From contig VZSF01002053.1 in assembly GCA_013398295.1 (NCBI GenBank), positions 344,382-408,381 on the forward strand: 64,000 nt of DNA. The letters are read 5' to 3'. Under the pieces are notes generated by a model, which was given only the letters and a program-made list of their open reading frames with translations, did no database searches and was not told the DNA's origin. The position numbers and the translations under genes are program-made. The stretch is from Chionis minor (lineage: Eukaryota; Chordata; Aves; Charadriiformes; Chionididae). Within the stretch, counting starts at the first letter, position 1; each line of letters begins with the position of its first letter. Shown piece by piece: positions 1 to 13,300 of the stretch.

Positions 1-1194
1 CACCCCCTGTTGCACCATCACAACTGCTTTGGAGACGCAGCGTAAGCTGGACCCATGACCCTGCTCCTGGATGCCCCAAGGGGGAAAAGCACTTGTGACC
101 TGGCCAATGCACTGCCCCAGGCCACTGTATAGCCCCCCCCAGCTCTGCCAGCATGACCACAGCACGGACATGACAAGAAGTGCAGGAGCTTTTGGATGGG
201 CAAAAAGACAACCCCAGGGACACAGAGCGAGGCTTCAAAGTCGGCTCAGGATTCCCCGAGATGGTGCTAGAGCCTGCTCCCCTGGAGAGAGCAGTCCTGC
301 CCTTACTGGGCTGCTCTTCTTCCTCACTGTGTCAGCTACTCTGGGAGGGACACGGAATTTGGGTCGCAGGGGACAGGGTAACTGTGACTATTTCTTCTGC
401 TGGCAGTGCTGGCTTCAAGATTTCCTGAAACAACAGCCTTACCTGAGAAAGTGGCATCTCTGCTGATCATCAAAGCTGTTGAGCCTTGGTTCAGCATACA
501 CACAGCCAAAACATTCAGATTTTAGCTCTCTTCTGCCACACCAATCCCTCCTATGTCCCCTTCCACCTTGCACTTGTGACAAAAATCTTCTCCCAACATT
601 TTCCAGCATCCCCAGGGCCCTCGGTTTCACAGTCGGAGGGAAACGCTCGAGCTCCCTCTTGCTTCCCAGCACCATCCTGGAGGGTCTGCCGCACTGCCCA
701 GGAGACGCTTTCAGGGTTGGGGGCAGTGCTGGCTGTGGGACCGGCCACACACCCGTCGTCCCCAGCCTGACATTGCCCCCAGCGGCACCGTTCAGGAACC
801 GGTGTGTGCAGCCAGGGGAGCTGTACAGCCAAAACCCACCCCAGAGCCCATGGCAAATTAAAAATGTGAGTGGGAAGGAGCAGCTGGAGGGAGCTGGAAG
901 CTTAGGCTCCTTGTTACTTTGAACAACAGACCAGATAACAATAAACTAAAGACGTCTTGGGGCACTACAGCACTCACCACCAAATGTGGCCAAGGAAAAG
1001 GACATATCACTAAACAAACCCAGCAATGAGGTGCTATTAGCTCAAAACAGAGAAGCAGCTTATAGCCTGAGGTAGGAGAGACTGCAGGACTCAGCCAGGA
1101 AGAACAGCACAGCTGAGGTCAAACCTTTTATGTGTTTCACGTTGCGTTAGCAGGAGACGCACGACGACAGAAGAGCTCACCCGAAGCCACTTAC
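1..1194 (-). other. ATP9A intron 15 (5' part)
   Basis: Runs off the left edge. I looked for the next expected ATP9A exon (the DESTGEITFYMKGAD region) in all frames and did not find it. Nothing else was recognised. Confidence 0.8.
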
Positions 1195-1356
1195 CCGAAC
1201 GATTATCCCCATGCGCTTGCTCTCGTACGTGAAGGGGAAGATCTGGAGGATGGTGAAGTTCAGGATGTGGCCACCCGGTGTCCTCAGCTGCACGGAAGAC
1301 TGGTCTCTGCCCACCAGCGTTAAACCCACGCTCTCTGTCCACTGCACCAGGGCCAC
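1195..1356 (-). CDS. ATP9A: ATP9A exon 15 (residues 503-556)
   Basis: Fifty-four whole codons from [20 protein letters not shown] to [13 protein letters not shown] at 544-551 is the nucleotide-contacting loop of the N domain. The acceptor is TCTCAG and the donor GTAAGT. It is the last ATP9A exon in the window. Confidence 0.96.
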
Positions 1357-4300
1357 CTGAGAAGAGAAGGCCATGGTGAGGGTGGCCACCCCACACCATA
1401 CCTCCCCCCAGGGGACAGTGGGTGAGGGCTGCAAAGAAGTTCATCAGTCATTAATGGCGCTATAGAGTGGATCTATTCATATGGGCATGTGCTCCTATAT
1501 AGCTATTTCCAGCAGGCTCTTCCCGAAGTTAGAAGCTTACTAACAGTAAGAAAATGTTAGAAAATACTAACAGTATTTTCGGGGTTTGGGCAGCTCAGCT
1601 CCTGTCCAGTTCAGCTGCTCGGCTGTCCTAGACTCTCCACGGGAGGTGGTCGGCTCCCTGCCTGCGACTGCAGTGTCCTGAGGGACAACCCTTCAACAAG
1701 GGCTGGCACAAACACCTTCCACCAGGCCTGGGGTGCCCAAACCTCTGCTTAGGCACATCACGTAGATCTCTTCACAAACACTTACTTTTTGAACGTACTA
1801 TTTCCCAGCTTGCTGATTATGAAATCAAGAATTCCAAACGATGTGTTCACCCTGGATTTACAGAAGCAAAGCCAGAAACACTAATGCAGAGCACATTAAA
1901 AATTCCTATTTAAAAAGCAAACAAACAAAATGAACTCCATGTTATACTCTGTCTCGTAATAACAACTCATCAACAACTGTCTGCCCCTGTACTGATCAGC
2001 GCAACGGTTGAAGGCCAGCTCACAGACACTTCATAGCAGAGAACCCCTTCTCCCCAAACATTAAAACAAACCAACCAAAAAACCCCAAACAAACCCCAGA
2101 TTTTTCAAGGCACACCCCAAAACTCATTTAATTGAACTTCTGCGGGTATCATTTTGATTGCAGCTTCTCATATTAAGGACGTACGACACTGAATTCTTTA
2201 CAAGCTTTCGCTAGATTACAAGCCGAGTCACGACAGAAGAGCACAGCCTTTATTTCGCCTCCCTGATGATCCCCCCAGAATTCCCACCTCAGCTGACACA
2301 TCCATCTAGGACTGAGCCTGCTGAGATACGGCGGTTTAAGTCTAGAAGCTGTCTTGGCAGTAACGGATGGGAGCAGCAGCTGACATGAGCCCGTATATCA
2401 TTGCCCTCCAGAAAGGATCAAGGGATACTTTCTCCAAACAGACACAAAATACTTTAAGTATTTTATAGTGACATTTTCAAAGGCACGAGAGTGCTGGGCA
2501 CATGGTTGAAGGTTAATTATCCCTCGTGCCCTTTCAGGTTCTGCCTTTACTGCCTTAAGTGACCACAAATGCCTTAGACAAAAATGGAATTTATTTTTGG
2601 AAATCACATACACGGGAGCCAGATTAAAATGGAACCAGTAAATACTTGCATTGAGTCAAGATTTTACAAGATGAATTGATACAATTGGGTCTAACTGAAG
2701 AATCTTACGTTAACTCAGCTCCCTTTCATCCACAATTAGGCTTAAAAGACAACCTAAAATAAACTTTTCCTTTCATAAAGAAGTCTTAAAATTGCCAGAT
2801 AAACACAAAAAAATTAGTTGAGTTGCCTTTGCCTTGAAAGATCCTTAAATCAATTTGAATCAATATTTGTTTTAATAATAGCATATTTTTGCAGGCTTAT
2901 TCACAAAGATTACAACAAATCAAAGGCTCTTTCAAGCTTATCTTTTTCAAAAGTTTCTTCAAGCCATCCTTAGTGCATTAAAGTGTGTAGTAAGATAATC
3001 CTCCTAACAGTCTCTCAGAGCAGAGATGGAGCTTGGGTTTCTAATGCTCTGGTTAATAAATAATTGTAAAGAAGTTTTCACAGCGTGATGTGACGGCGAC
3101 GTTCGGTGTGCGCAGCACTGGCTGTTGCTTCGCCCATGTTGGTAAACTGCAAATCTGGAGATACAGATCTCTGCTCCCAGCTTGGCCCGTTAAAGCATCT
3201 CCTTTGCTACTTTCTTTCAGACACCTCTGCCCTCCTTCCCTGCCAGCATCTCATTTAAACCCTAGGTCAGGAAGCATTTAAACCTCCCGAAAGAAAGAAA
3301 AGCCTTGCACAGAGGAACAAATGGACGAGCAGCGCGTCAAGAGGTGCCACCTCCTGCAGATGACATGCTTCAAACCAACGGCACCGCGTTGCGCAAGGCC
3401 AGTCATTTCAGCTGTCCCCGAGACCACAAAAAGGTCCGTCAATGGAAGGGGAAGAATAATGAAAGAAATCCTCCTTTCCCATGCTGCTCCCGAGCAGGCG
3501 TGGGTCCTGTGAGCCTTTAATGGCCCTCCAGGTGAACCCCATTCAGCACCGGCGGGGAAGTGGGGCTGACCCCTTTGAATACGCCACTTCCCAGCCTCTA
3601 CATTGCTTAATGAATAATTGCTGAGAGGGAAAGCGATATAATTTTGAAGTGTTCCTATCAGATGTACTAAAAGCATTGGAAATACCGCCTCCATTCAACA
3701 GGAAACACAATGAGCCCGGCCACTGGGAAGTGCCGTGGCACCAGCGGACAACGCAGAGCGCTGACGGCTCTTCTGCAGGGTCTGGGCACCCCGGGATGGG
3801 GAGCGTGTTCCCAGCTCGGTGCTAAGATGGAAGAGGTTTACCCTGCAGCACACAAACAGTACTGGAGGTGCTCTCAGTCACAGCGAAAAGGTGAGAAATG
3901 TTCAAGATGCAAAATTGTATTTACAGCTTAAACGGAGGAGATTTAAGCAGGCTTGAAACTCCTCACACACCTTCAAGAGAGCCCACACAGCGACGAGGAG
4001 AAATCAATGGAAGTCCCTGACCGCCCTCAGGAGTTTGCAGCTCCATCCTGGCCAAGCCAGACACGGAACTGAGCATTTCAAAGCAGAGCAGCTACAGCAG
4101 CTCGGCACGCTATCCCCCAAACTTCGCTCTTTCCAACAATTAAATTACCCAAGCCACCACAGAAGTGGATATCAACTAATAAATTTCATCCTAAAGAGAC
4201 AAATTGATCCTTCTGTGCCATCAGTTGCTCTACAAACGTCCCATTTAGGGTTGCCTGGGCAGACAGACAACAGGCAGAAACCAACTGATCGGTGCACCCT

Positions 4301-7300
4301 TTCATGTCCTGGCAGCTGCGGTGGGTTGTCAGGGTTAAAGACTGTTTGCCCAGGAATCCCAGGCACTCTTATCTCTGATCAGATTATATCTATTTCATTT
4401 CCCCTGTTAGTTACTGTATGGCTACAACTGACACGCTTGCAGAGCCCCAAGGCTGTAACCGATATCTGAATAAAGATACTTCAAGACTTCTAAATGGCAG
4501 CATGCACAGGAAACAAATTTAGGAAATCCTGCTTTCTGTTACAGGAAATGAATCCTATGCCAACTGGTAGAAATTACCCTCGCTGTTAAAGTAAAGAGAA
4601 TACAAGTTTTTGTACTCATTTCATAAACTGACCTTCCCTGCCATGGCAATATTTTATTGATATAGGATTTCAAAGGCTGGCTTTAACAGGAGTCTGAAGC
4701 CATTCCCCTACAGGGAATGTTATTTAACAGCATCACTCTTTCCTCAAGGACTCGACTTGTGCTGATCCTGCGTTTCGTACCATCTAGTATGACATACACA
4801 GAGCATGTCTAAACAATATTTGTGTATCCAAGACCTACAGACGAGGTTTCCTCAGTGCAGCAAAGCATATCTGATTTCTGAACCCACGGTAATTCTCTAC
4901 TTAAGACACCACAAGACAGGAAAAAAAGAGAATTTAAACAATAATCTTGGAAGGATTAGTTATCATGCTATAATAAAACAAACAAACAATAATCCCTTGG
5001 GTATTTGAAACAAATTGCTGCATAAATATTTTAAAGACAGAACAGTATAAAGTGAAAAAGGAAAAGAAAAATCACTATTTTCACTATATACCACAGCATA
5101 TACCTAAATAAACAGAAGATCTGTGTAAAAATAGCTAGTAAATGCTTTAGGGAAAAAAAAACAAAAAAAACCTTAAATGCAGATCACAGAAATTCCCATC
5201 TGGAAATGATTCAGAACTTATTTCAATCTAAAGGCAGTTGATTTCTGTAAGCTGTCTTTACAGGGGAGAGCAACACGTTAGAGGAGAAAAGCAAGTAAGC
5301 AAACCACTGACCTAGATTATGGGGTGGGAGAGGACACACAGGCACCCTGCTCTCCAGCTCCAACGCCAGGGAGGAGTAAGTGCTTGGTGTCACTGTCGGC
5401 ACGTTAATGCAGGAGGGGGGGAAAAAAAGCGAAGATGCAGCTTTTGTATAATACAGACAAGAACACATTAAATGAAGTGAATAAATTGCCTACTTGGGAA
5501 GAGAAACACTACAGGGAATATTCTGAATGCACGGGAAATGTGGAAACTTAACGCTGTGCGTCAGTCTTTCATTAAGACATCCAACAATTTCAGGATCCTC
5601 ACATAGCCAGGCGAACGAATCAATTTATTTCTATGCAAACAAATTCTCACCTCTAACGATGAGGAAAGCCAGCTTCGCTTTTGATGTCAAAGGCGAAAAG
5701 GTTATTATCAGAGGCAGACCTGTTTTATTTGGGGCAATAAAGGGAAGAACGCTTCAAATGTAGTCAAACGGGTGATATGATCCCATAGCGTCAGGAGGAT
5801 TCTTGTAAGAAGTTTCAAACTTCAGTCTCTTTCAATGGCATAGAGCAAGTGTAATTGTACTTATTAATAGAAAACAAATTGTTTTACCTTGGTTGCACTA
5901 AAGCTGACGTATCCAAGAAGCATAACCAATATATGAAACCGTATTTTATTCCTCCTGTCTTTGTCACAGAACACTGTAATTGGATTTTCCTAATTTTGCA
6001 GAGGGTGGCAAAGAGCACTTTAATTGTTAGTCCTGTATTGAACCTGATGTCTCAAGTGTTCAGTGAGTCTTCAGAGAGTCTCTGGAGAGCTACAAAAGAT
6101 TCTCCCTACCGTACTGCCCAGTGTAGCCCTGGGTGCCAGCAGAGAACTGGTAGGGCATAGCTTTGCTCCGAGACAAACTCTCGTGCACTTTGCTCACTCT
6201 GCGGAATTAACTCAAGCTGCGGATCTCTCCCGTCTGCCTGGGAAGGGATGTGCCCTGGGTTAGCAGTGCTACCCAGCGTGATTTACAACTTTTCACTTGG
6301 TCTGGAGGCTTGAACACCTTGCCAATCAGGGACCAGATGCCTCGTGGGAGTGCTCTAACCCCCTCCCACAAGTCAGCCACCTCCAAAATAAGACAAGATT
6401 GCCTGTAATTTACCAAACGTGGTCAAAGGGACTCCTGGTGTTGAACTGCAAAATATACCCTGGATAAAAGGTGTAGAAACACGAGCAAAACTCTGCGATG
6501 CAGACGCTGATATAACAGCCAGATACTAGTCACCACGTAGTTCTGTAGCTTCAGGCAAAGAGGCAGATTTGGCTGAAGTGTATCAGCTGAGAAGGTACTT
6601 AGGGTCTATTCGTGGGTTATCAGTGCAATAAATGCATTAAAATATTATCCCCTTCACTAGACCGCAGTATTTTCACCAAATGATTTATTTTTTTTCCCAG
6701 CAACAAGCCAGGTCATATTTATATAGTTTTTATACACTCAAATGGATACTGACCTCATCGGGACTGGAGGCCTGGTACACCCTGCAGGAGTCCTCGTAGT
6801 GTCTCTCGGCTTCCGCCTGGTCCGTCACCCCGTTGGACTCGTACACCGGCGTCACGTTGTGGCACAGCGCGATCGCCTTCACCGCCTCATGCACTCGGCT
6901 GCTCATGGTTTTACGCACCTTGGTGGCTAAGGTAAGGCCCTTCACAGCAGGTGGGTCCTGAGATTGCTTATAAAAAAGAAACAGAATGAAGTCTTACTCC
7001 AGAGAAAAAAAAAATTAAATTTTTACGTTGGTGAAGACCATATATGTAGCAGCTGCACAGTCTTGTGTCCCCAGGAGTGAGATGCACTCTTGATACACCT
7101 TAACTCAGACCATCACTGGGAACACACCCCAGCATAACGCAACTTCTTTGCCACTGTTACTGGTGGAATAAAGTGCCCCAAAAGATTTACTGAAGGTTTT
7201 GGAACAGTACACTGAGAAAAAGACCCTTTGTTGCAAATCCACCGAACACCGACCGGTAAAAGACCAAAGTCAGAAGACTCAGCGAAGCCACTTTTTGCTC

Positions 7301-10300
7301 CACAAAAGACCAACGGCTTTAAAAATTGAGTGTCAATTGGCTTTCACGTGCAAAAGAATGTAATTGCCAAAAACAGAAAACAGATGACTCGTATGGACCT
7401 AGAAAATCTTAATTACATTCATTTAATTTTTAATACTATTTTTAGTATCAGAATGGGAGTCTTCAGATAATTGCACAATTACTAAATTATCCTGGTTGAA
7501 GAAGGGACACACAGTGATCTAGTTTCCTGATCTGTTAACCTTTAGTGTCAAGAGGACAAAAGTTTCACTTCCAGGTCAAAGGCCACAACATGGTAAAAAT
7601 AAGAGCAAAGAATAAGAACTACAGTTCAAAATGAATCATTGCCAGCAAATGCTTCTCATTATAAGAAATCTCACTTGGTAACGACAAACGCTTTATGAGA
7701 CATATCCTTCACCAGTGTAATTCCACACGCTACTTTCCACACTCCAGCGATTAGGACACAGCAGATCTTCAAATTTAATATTGCTGCTCATCAGCACTGT
7801 TGCAACAGGCTTTAACCAAATCAAACACCAGCAAACCCCCAGCTGAAGTGCATTTAGATTGACATCTAGCACTAGACACGTACGGGACTAGTCACAGTCA
7901 CCAAAAGGTTCTTGACAAATATTGAGTACTTTGGCAAATAATTAACCAGTAGTCAAGCTTTCTCTGGAGACCGAGTACAAAACGAGGGCAGACAGTTCTG
8001 AAGTCTGGCTTTTTTGGTTTTGGCTGGGGTTTGTGTTGTTTTGTGTTTTTTTTCAAAGTACAATTCAGTCATTTAAGGGTCTCAACACCAAGAACCAGAC
8101 GCTAAGGTGGCTGTGACAGCAGAGGAGCGAAAGGCAGAAATAGCTAGAGGAGTTACAAGTTACCCGAGACACATGCCAGTGAAAAAGATTACTCAAAATA
8201 CCAGGAATTTACCAACTATCATATTCTTAGTTAAAAGCCCCCTGTAGTCTGCCCAGGGAAAAGCTATGCCACCAAACAGACCACTGGGGTCAAGGAAACC
8301 TGCTGTGCATCTTTACCACCATGAACAAAATCCGAAAACAAAAGTCCTATTTACAGTACATAGTGCCTTCTTCCAGAGAAGAATGCTGACTTCATGTTTC
8401 ACTTTGTGGTGGGTATAGAAAGAACAGTTCAGTCTAAAAATCTCCCGAGCAAAGCAAAAATAATGTGACATGAAAAATCCAGTTCACTGCATCGGGTGTG
8501 CACGCCCAAAGAAGAGCACACGCACTTTGAGAACAACTTCTGAGGCTTCTGTAGGAATGAAGCAATTCCACAACTATCGAGAAATCAAAATGCTTGACAT
8601 ATGACACAGGAGTAGTAATCCATCACTAACATCTGCAGATTGCATCTGTGGAATCACATTTCACAAAAGGAAAACAAATCTAATTGTCAGTAAGTCATTA
8701 AAAAAAAAAAAGTTATTTCTAGCTGCAGTTGAGAGAATGGTTATTAACAGAAAATTAAAAATAATGCTTCCATCATTATATAATTAGTGGCAATTCTTAA
8801 ATCTTTTATAAGTATCACTCAGAGGGGTGGCTGGAACATCAGCCGCTGACATCTGATTTTTTTATTTTTTAAAGGTAGTAATATTCTTAAGTAAAACCTC
8901 ATTTTTTTTTATGAAGGAAGTATACATATTTATATGAAGTCTCAATTCGTTAGCATCTTGTGAATTGCAACGTGCTAATGCATACAGTTTGCTGACCCAG
9001 AGAAGTCACATGGCATTACCTGGTCATCACATAAAACTGAAATAAAAGTCTAAGGATAGAGATGAAGGCTCATTCTGTGATACTGAAAGAGGAATGCAAG
9101 GGAGAGACTTAAAAAACCAGGATATTCCTGTTCTATACTTCACATACTGACTTTGCTGCCTTCTTTAGGTGTAGATAGTTCTCAGAGCTTACATCAGTTA
9201 TGCACCATATAAGATCATTGGTGCATTACTGAAAGAATCCCACTTTTACCATTTCCTTTTTTGACAATGAAGCCTAAAGCAGCGATACTGGTATACTGTT
9301 CTCTGTTACTGGTTACTGAGTACAGATAACTCCTCTTCCTTTTTTATTGCCCCACTACACAGCATCTCAAACAGCAACTTTATCCACTAAAATATTACCC
9401 AGAGCCAATTTTTCAACACAGCAAACGCTATGGTTGCTGTAAGTGGTGAATATGTAAATAAAAGGATGTTATTTTACAGTCAGACCTCCAGCAGCAAGAC
9501 ACAGGCACGTACGCACACTCACACTTACATATCCACACATGTGCTGTGGCAGTTAGAGTTAAAAGACTGGTGGACGTGAAACAATCTACAAATGCAACAA
9601 GAAATCATGATAATATTTATGTATTAAGCATCCAATGACCTTCAGAGTCTTCCAAAAAGTTAATAGGCAGATTCTTGCCATACCGATTCACCATTAGCCC
9701 AGTGACCGGGAAAACTGTTTTGTGAACAAAGAGTTAAGTAATGCAATTTAATTCTACCTGTGTGTATATACTGAATATGTGGCTCTGCACTTCATCCATG
9801 GAGTCCAGGCCATAAGCTACCGTTCCCAGGTGAAGCCGCTTGAAGACCATTTCATTCTGCGTAAGAGTTCCTGTAACAGAAATAGCACCAGACATGGAGT
9901 GGGCACCAACACACCTATTCCCCAGCACTCATTCTTGTCCTTGCTGTATCACAAATCCAAGGGAAACTAGCCCAGAAGTTGAATCAGTCACTGCACCAGG
10001 CTCAAGCCAGTAAAAAAGACAATATTAACAAACCTGAGCGCCAATTCTCCCAGGAAGCAGTGGTGCACGTTATCATGCCAGTAAATAAGAATGAGATTAT
10101 TCACCCAGAACTGCAGGCCTAATTCTGGTCCTGTTGGAACCAAAGAAAACTTTTGGAAACAACTTCAACAGGACCAGGATTTTATGTCAGACAGAGCTTT
10201 TCATTACAGCTTAGGTGTTCTGAATTCAAGCTCAACTTTGAAAGTGTAAGAAAAGCATCAGACAGACTGATGATACATTTCTGCCTACATGTGTAAGATA

Positions 10301-13300
10301 TCTTCACCCAGCTTTGAAAACTAACTCTAAAAAGTTGGTTTAACTTTTATTTTTATCCTCAGCTTTTGGTTTCATAGCATACTTTAAGTGTGTCTTTGAA
10401 GTAGCATAATATTCTCGTCCTGTCTTACTTGTAGTGCATTAGAACAAAAAAAAAGCAGCATAATTTTTTTTTTCAAAACTGATTAAATCACATTGTCAAA
10501 GTGACAGGAAACACATATTTCTCCTAGCCCAAAGAAATTGTACTCTCTAGCTGGCCAAAAATGTAACAAAATCCAAAACCACAACATACCATGACTCAGA
10601 ACTGTGTCTTCTACATAGATACCTGTTTTGTCTGTAAGCAAATAGGATATCCTCCCCAGCTGCTCAGGAATTGTGCTGGACCGAACCACAGTCCCAGGGA
10701 TTTTGGAATCTCTGCGGATCACCCAGCTGTAGACAATTTTCCCCATGTCCAGATTCACACGTAAACTATGCAGGAGGAAGAGAGGAAAAAAAAGAAAGAA
10801 AATGTATCTCCGGTTAAACTAAACATAGTGCAATGAAATGACGTCTCCCACGCTGAATGTGAGCTGCTACAGAGGGTGTTTTGGGAGAAGTATATTCAAA
10901 GTCAGTGGTCAGGTGGCAAATGGGGAGAAGGCCTGTGCATTGCTGCAGTGGCACTGTAATTCAAAGACAGGTGATAAAATGATGTTGAGAAGAACAGATA
11001 TAATTTGAGGGGGAAGATGGACACAGACGAAGTAAGGACAGCGTGATGGATATGCAGACAGCAGGTTAAAAATGGAACTGAAATAATCCCAGACCTACAC
11101 TAGAAGTAACAATCTACTTATTAATATAGTGCAATTAAATATTAAAGTTTCAGACCCCTCTAAAAGGGAATTGGGTCCTATTACACTACACGCTGTATAA
11201 ATATCTCTCCTTTTCCATTTTTTCCTCTGCTTTCATCAAAGTAACCAGGCAGCTGAACACTGAGAGAAGGGGCCTTAAATGACTAATCCACAGTCATTAG
11301 AATCAGTGAACGGATGAATATGCTAAACAAATTCAGCAGAAACAACAACGCAATTCTTATGTTTGAACAATAGTTTGATTTCTATTTCTAGATTTGCTTA
11401 CTTGTCAAATGAGGAATAGGTAAGAGTTTACATGCTTGTTCGTACTAGAAGCATGGGGGAGAATGCAAAGAAAACAGTATTCTGCTAGCAAGAATTAGCA
11501 ATTGCCTTACCTAATGGGAATGATATTTGAGAACAGGAGCAGAAATCTTATGATCTGAAGATACCAACGGCCAGCAAAGTGCTGAAGGGCCACCATGACA
11601 AGCGAGACCACCACAAGAGCCCCAAACAGGATCTTGGTAAGACAGTTCACTTCCAAATCAAAGAGACCAATCTAAAGAAATAAAGACATTTCAAACACAC
11701 AAGAGAAGATGTTAGCTCAATGTAAAATTCACAAAGGGAATGAACTGCCATATCCAAAGAACCGTTCTCCACTAGTCAAATTCTTCTCTTTTAAAACACT
11801 ACAAATGTATTTAAATTTACAAGCAATAGCATTGCCAGCTTATTAAATAAGACTTCCATCCTCTGGAAGCTAAGCAATGTATGAAGAGGTGTGAGAGGAC
11901 TCATGCTGCCAAAATCTACAGACTATACAAACAACCCTGCATCTTAGCTCTGCTGTAATAAAAGAAAGCAGCAAAAGAAGCTTTCCTATTCTAACTGGGA
12001 CTATGTCATTATAGACGTGTAAAATAATGGTCTTACTAATCCTAAAAAAGTGAGAAGACACGTGTACAACAGGACCAAAAAAATAAGGAGAAATAGGTTC
12101 TACTACAGTACCTATCTTAAATCATAGGCTGGAAGATATGAATCATTATTCCTACTAGGTTATCCCTATACTATGTACACATAGCATCTGGAAGGGTTTT
12201 CTCTTAAAAAAGAACACCAATAAATTTCTGCCCCTTTTCATTTATTATAAGACCGCTTCCTTACCATACCTTACTTCTTGGGTTTGAAGTGTTCATCACA
12301 CTGCGCAGTTCCCTTCCAGTGTAGAGGACGACTCCCACAACAGTACCTACACAAAACAGAGCATGCACCAGCTGAAGAAAAACAACCTCTGTTTGTTTTC
12401 TCTATGAAAATACTTGTTGGATCCAAAGGCTTGACAGTTGGAAAGGATTTTTACCAGGTTAATTTCAGAAGCAATAGCAACCAGAAATCAAAAAAGGCGG
12501 TTTCTGAAATACAAACCCTATGAAAACACGGAGCTTGAACAGAAGACATCCTACAAAAAGTCAGCACGTCTTCAACCACGCTGCCCGTATGGTGGCACTT
12601 GATGAAGCATCACAGACCGAATCAACTAACGTGCACGGGAAGAGAAGTCATCTGCTTTGCTCTCTCCACTTTCTCTGACCCCCTTTTGCTGTCAGTTGTC
12701 TCTCCCCGCTATAAATAAAAGTTGCTGGGGACGGAAGATTTCTTGGTTTTCTTCCCCCCAGTTTGAGTCCCACTTAGGTGTGGGTAAGTTCGCCTTACAC
12801 CAGACAGTGGTCCTTCACTGCGTGTCAAAATTAAATCCGTGCTCTGGGCTGCCATTCTTTATTGCTGAAGGTTGCTACAATCAGAGTAAAACCCATGAAT
12901 TCCAACAGCTTTCAAAGACAGAGCTGCCTTATTTTAAAATCTACAATTTACTTCAAGTATTTGCCTAATTGCTGTTCCCACCGAAATGCGAATCATACCA
13001 ACTCCTACCCTCCTGTAACAGATGGAGCTGCTGGGAGCCTATCAGTGTATTTTAATGCTCTGTCCCACAGCTTCTAAAGAGCTGTGAGCAAATCAGTTGT
13101 CCCTTTTCTTCTCACAGAAAGATAATACAGTTTAGCACCATAAATTACTGGTTTTCTAGAGATTTCTCTTAGTCTTTGCAAAAAGCCATAAAGAAAAAGC
13201 GATCTACCATCAAGAGTTTAAAAGCTGCTATTACCCAAGTCTGATTTTTTACTAGCAAATTTTAGGAGTCTGTAAAAATGGAGAAAAACAACACTGAAAA

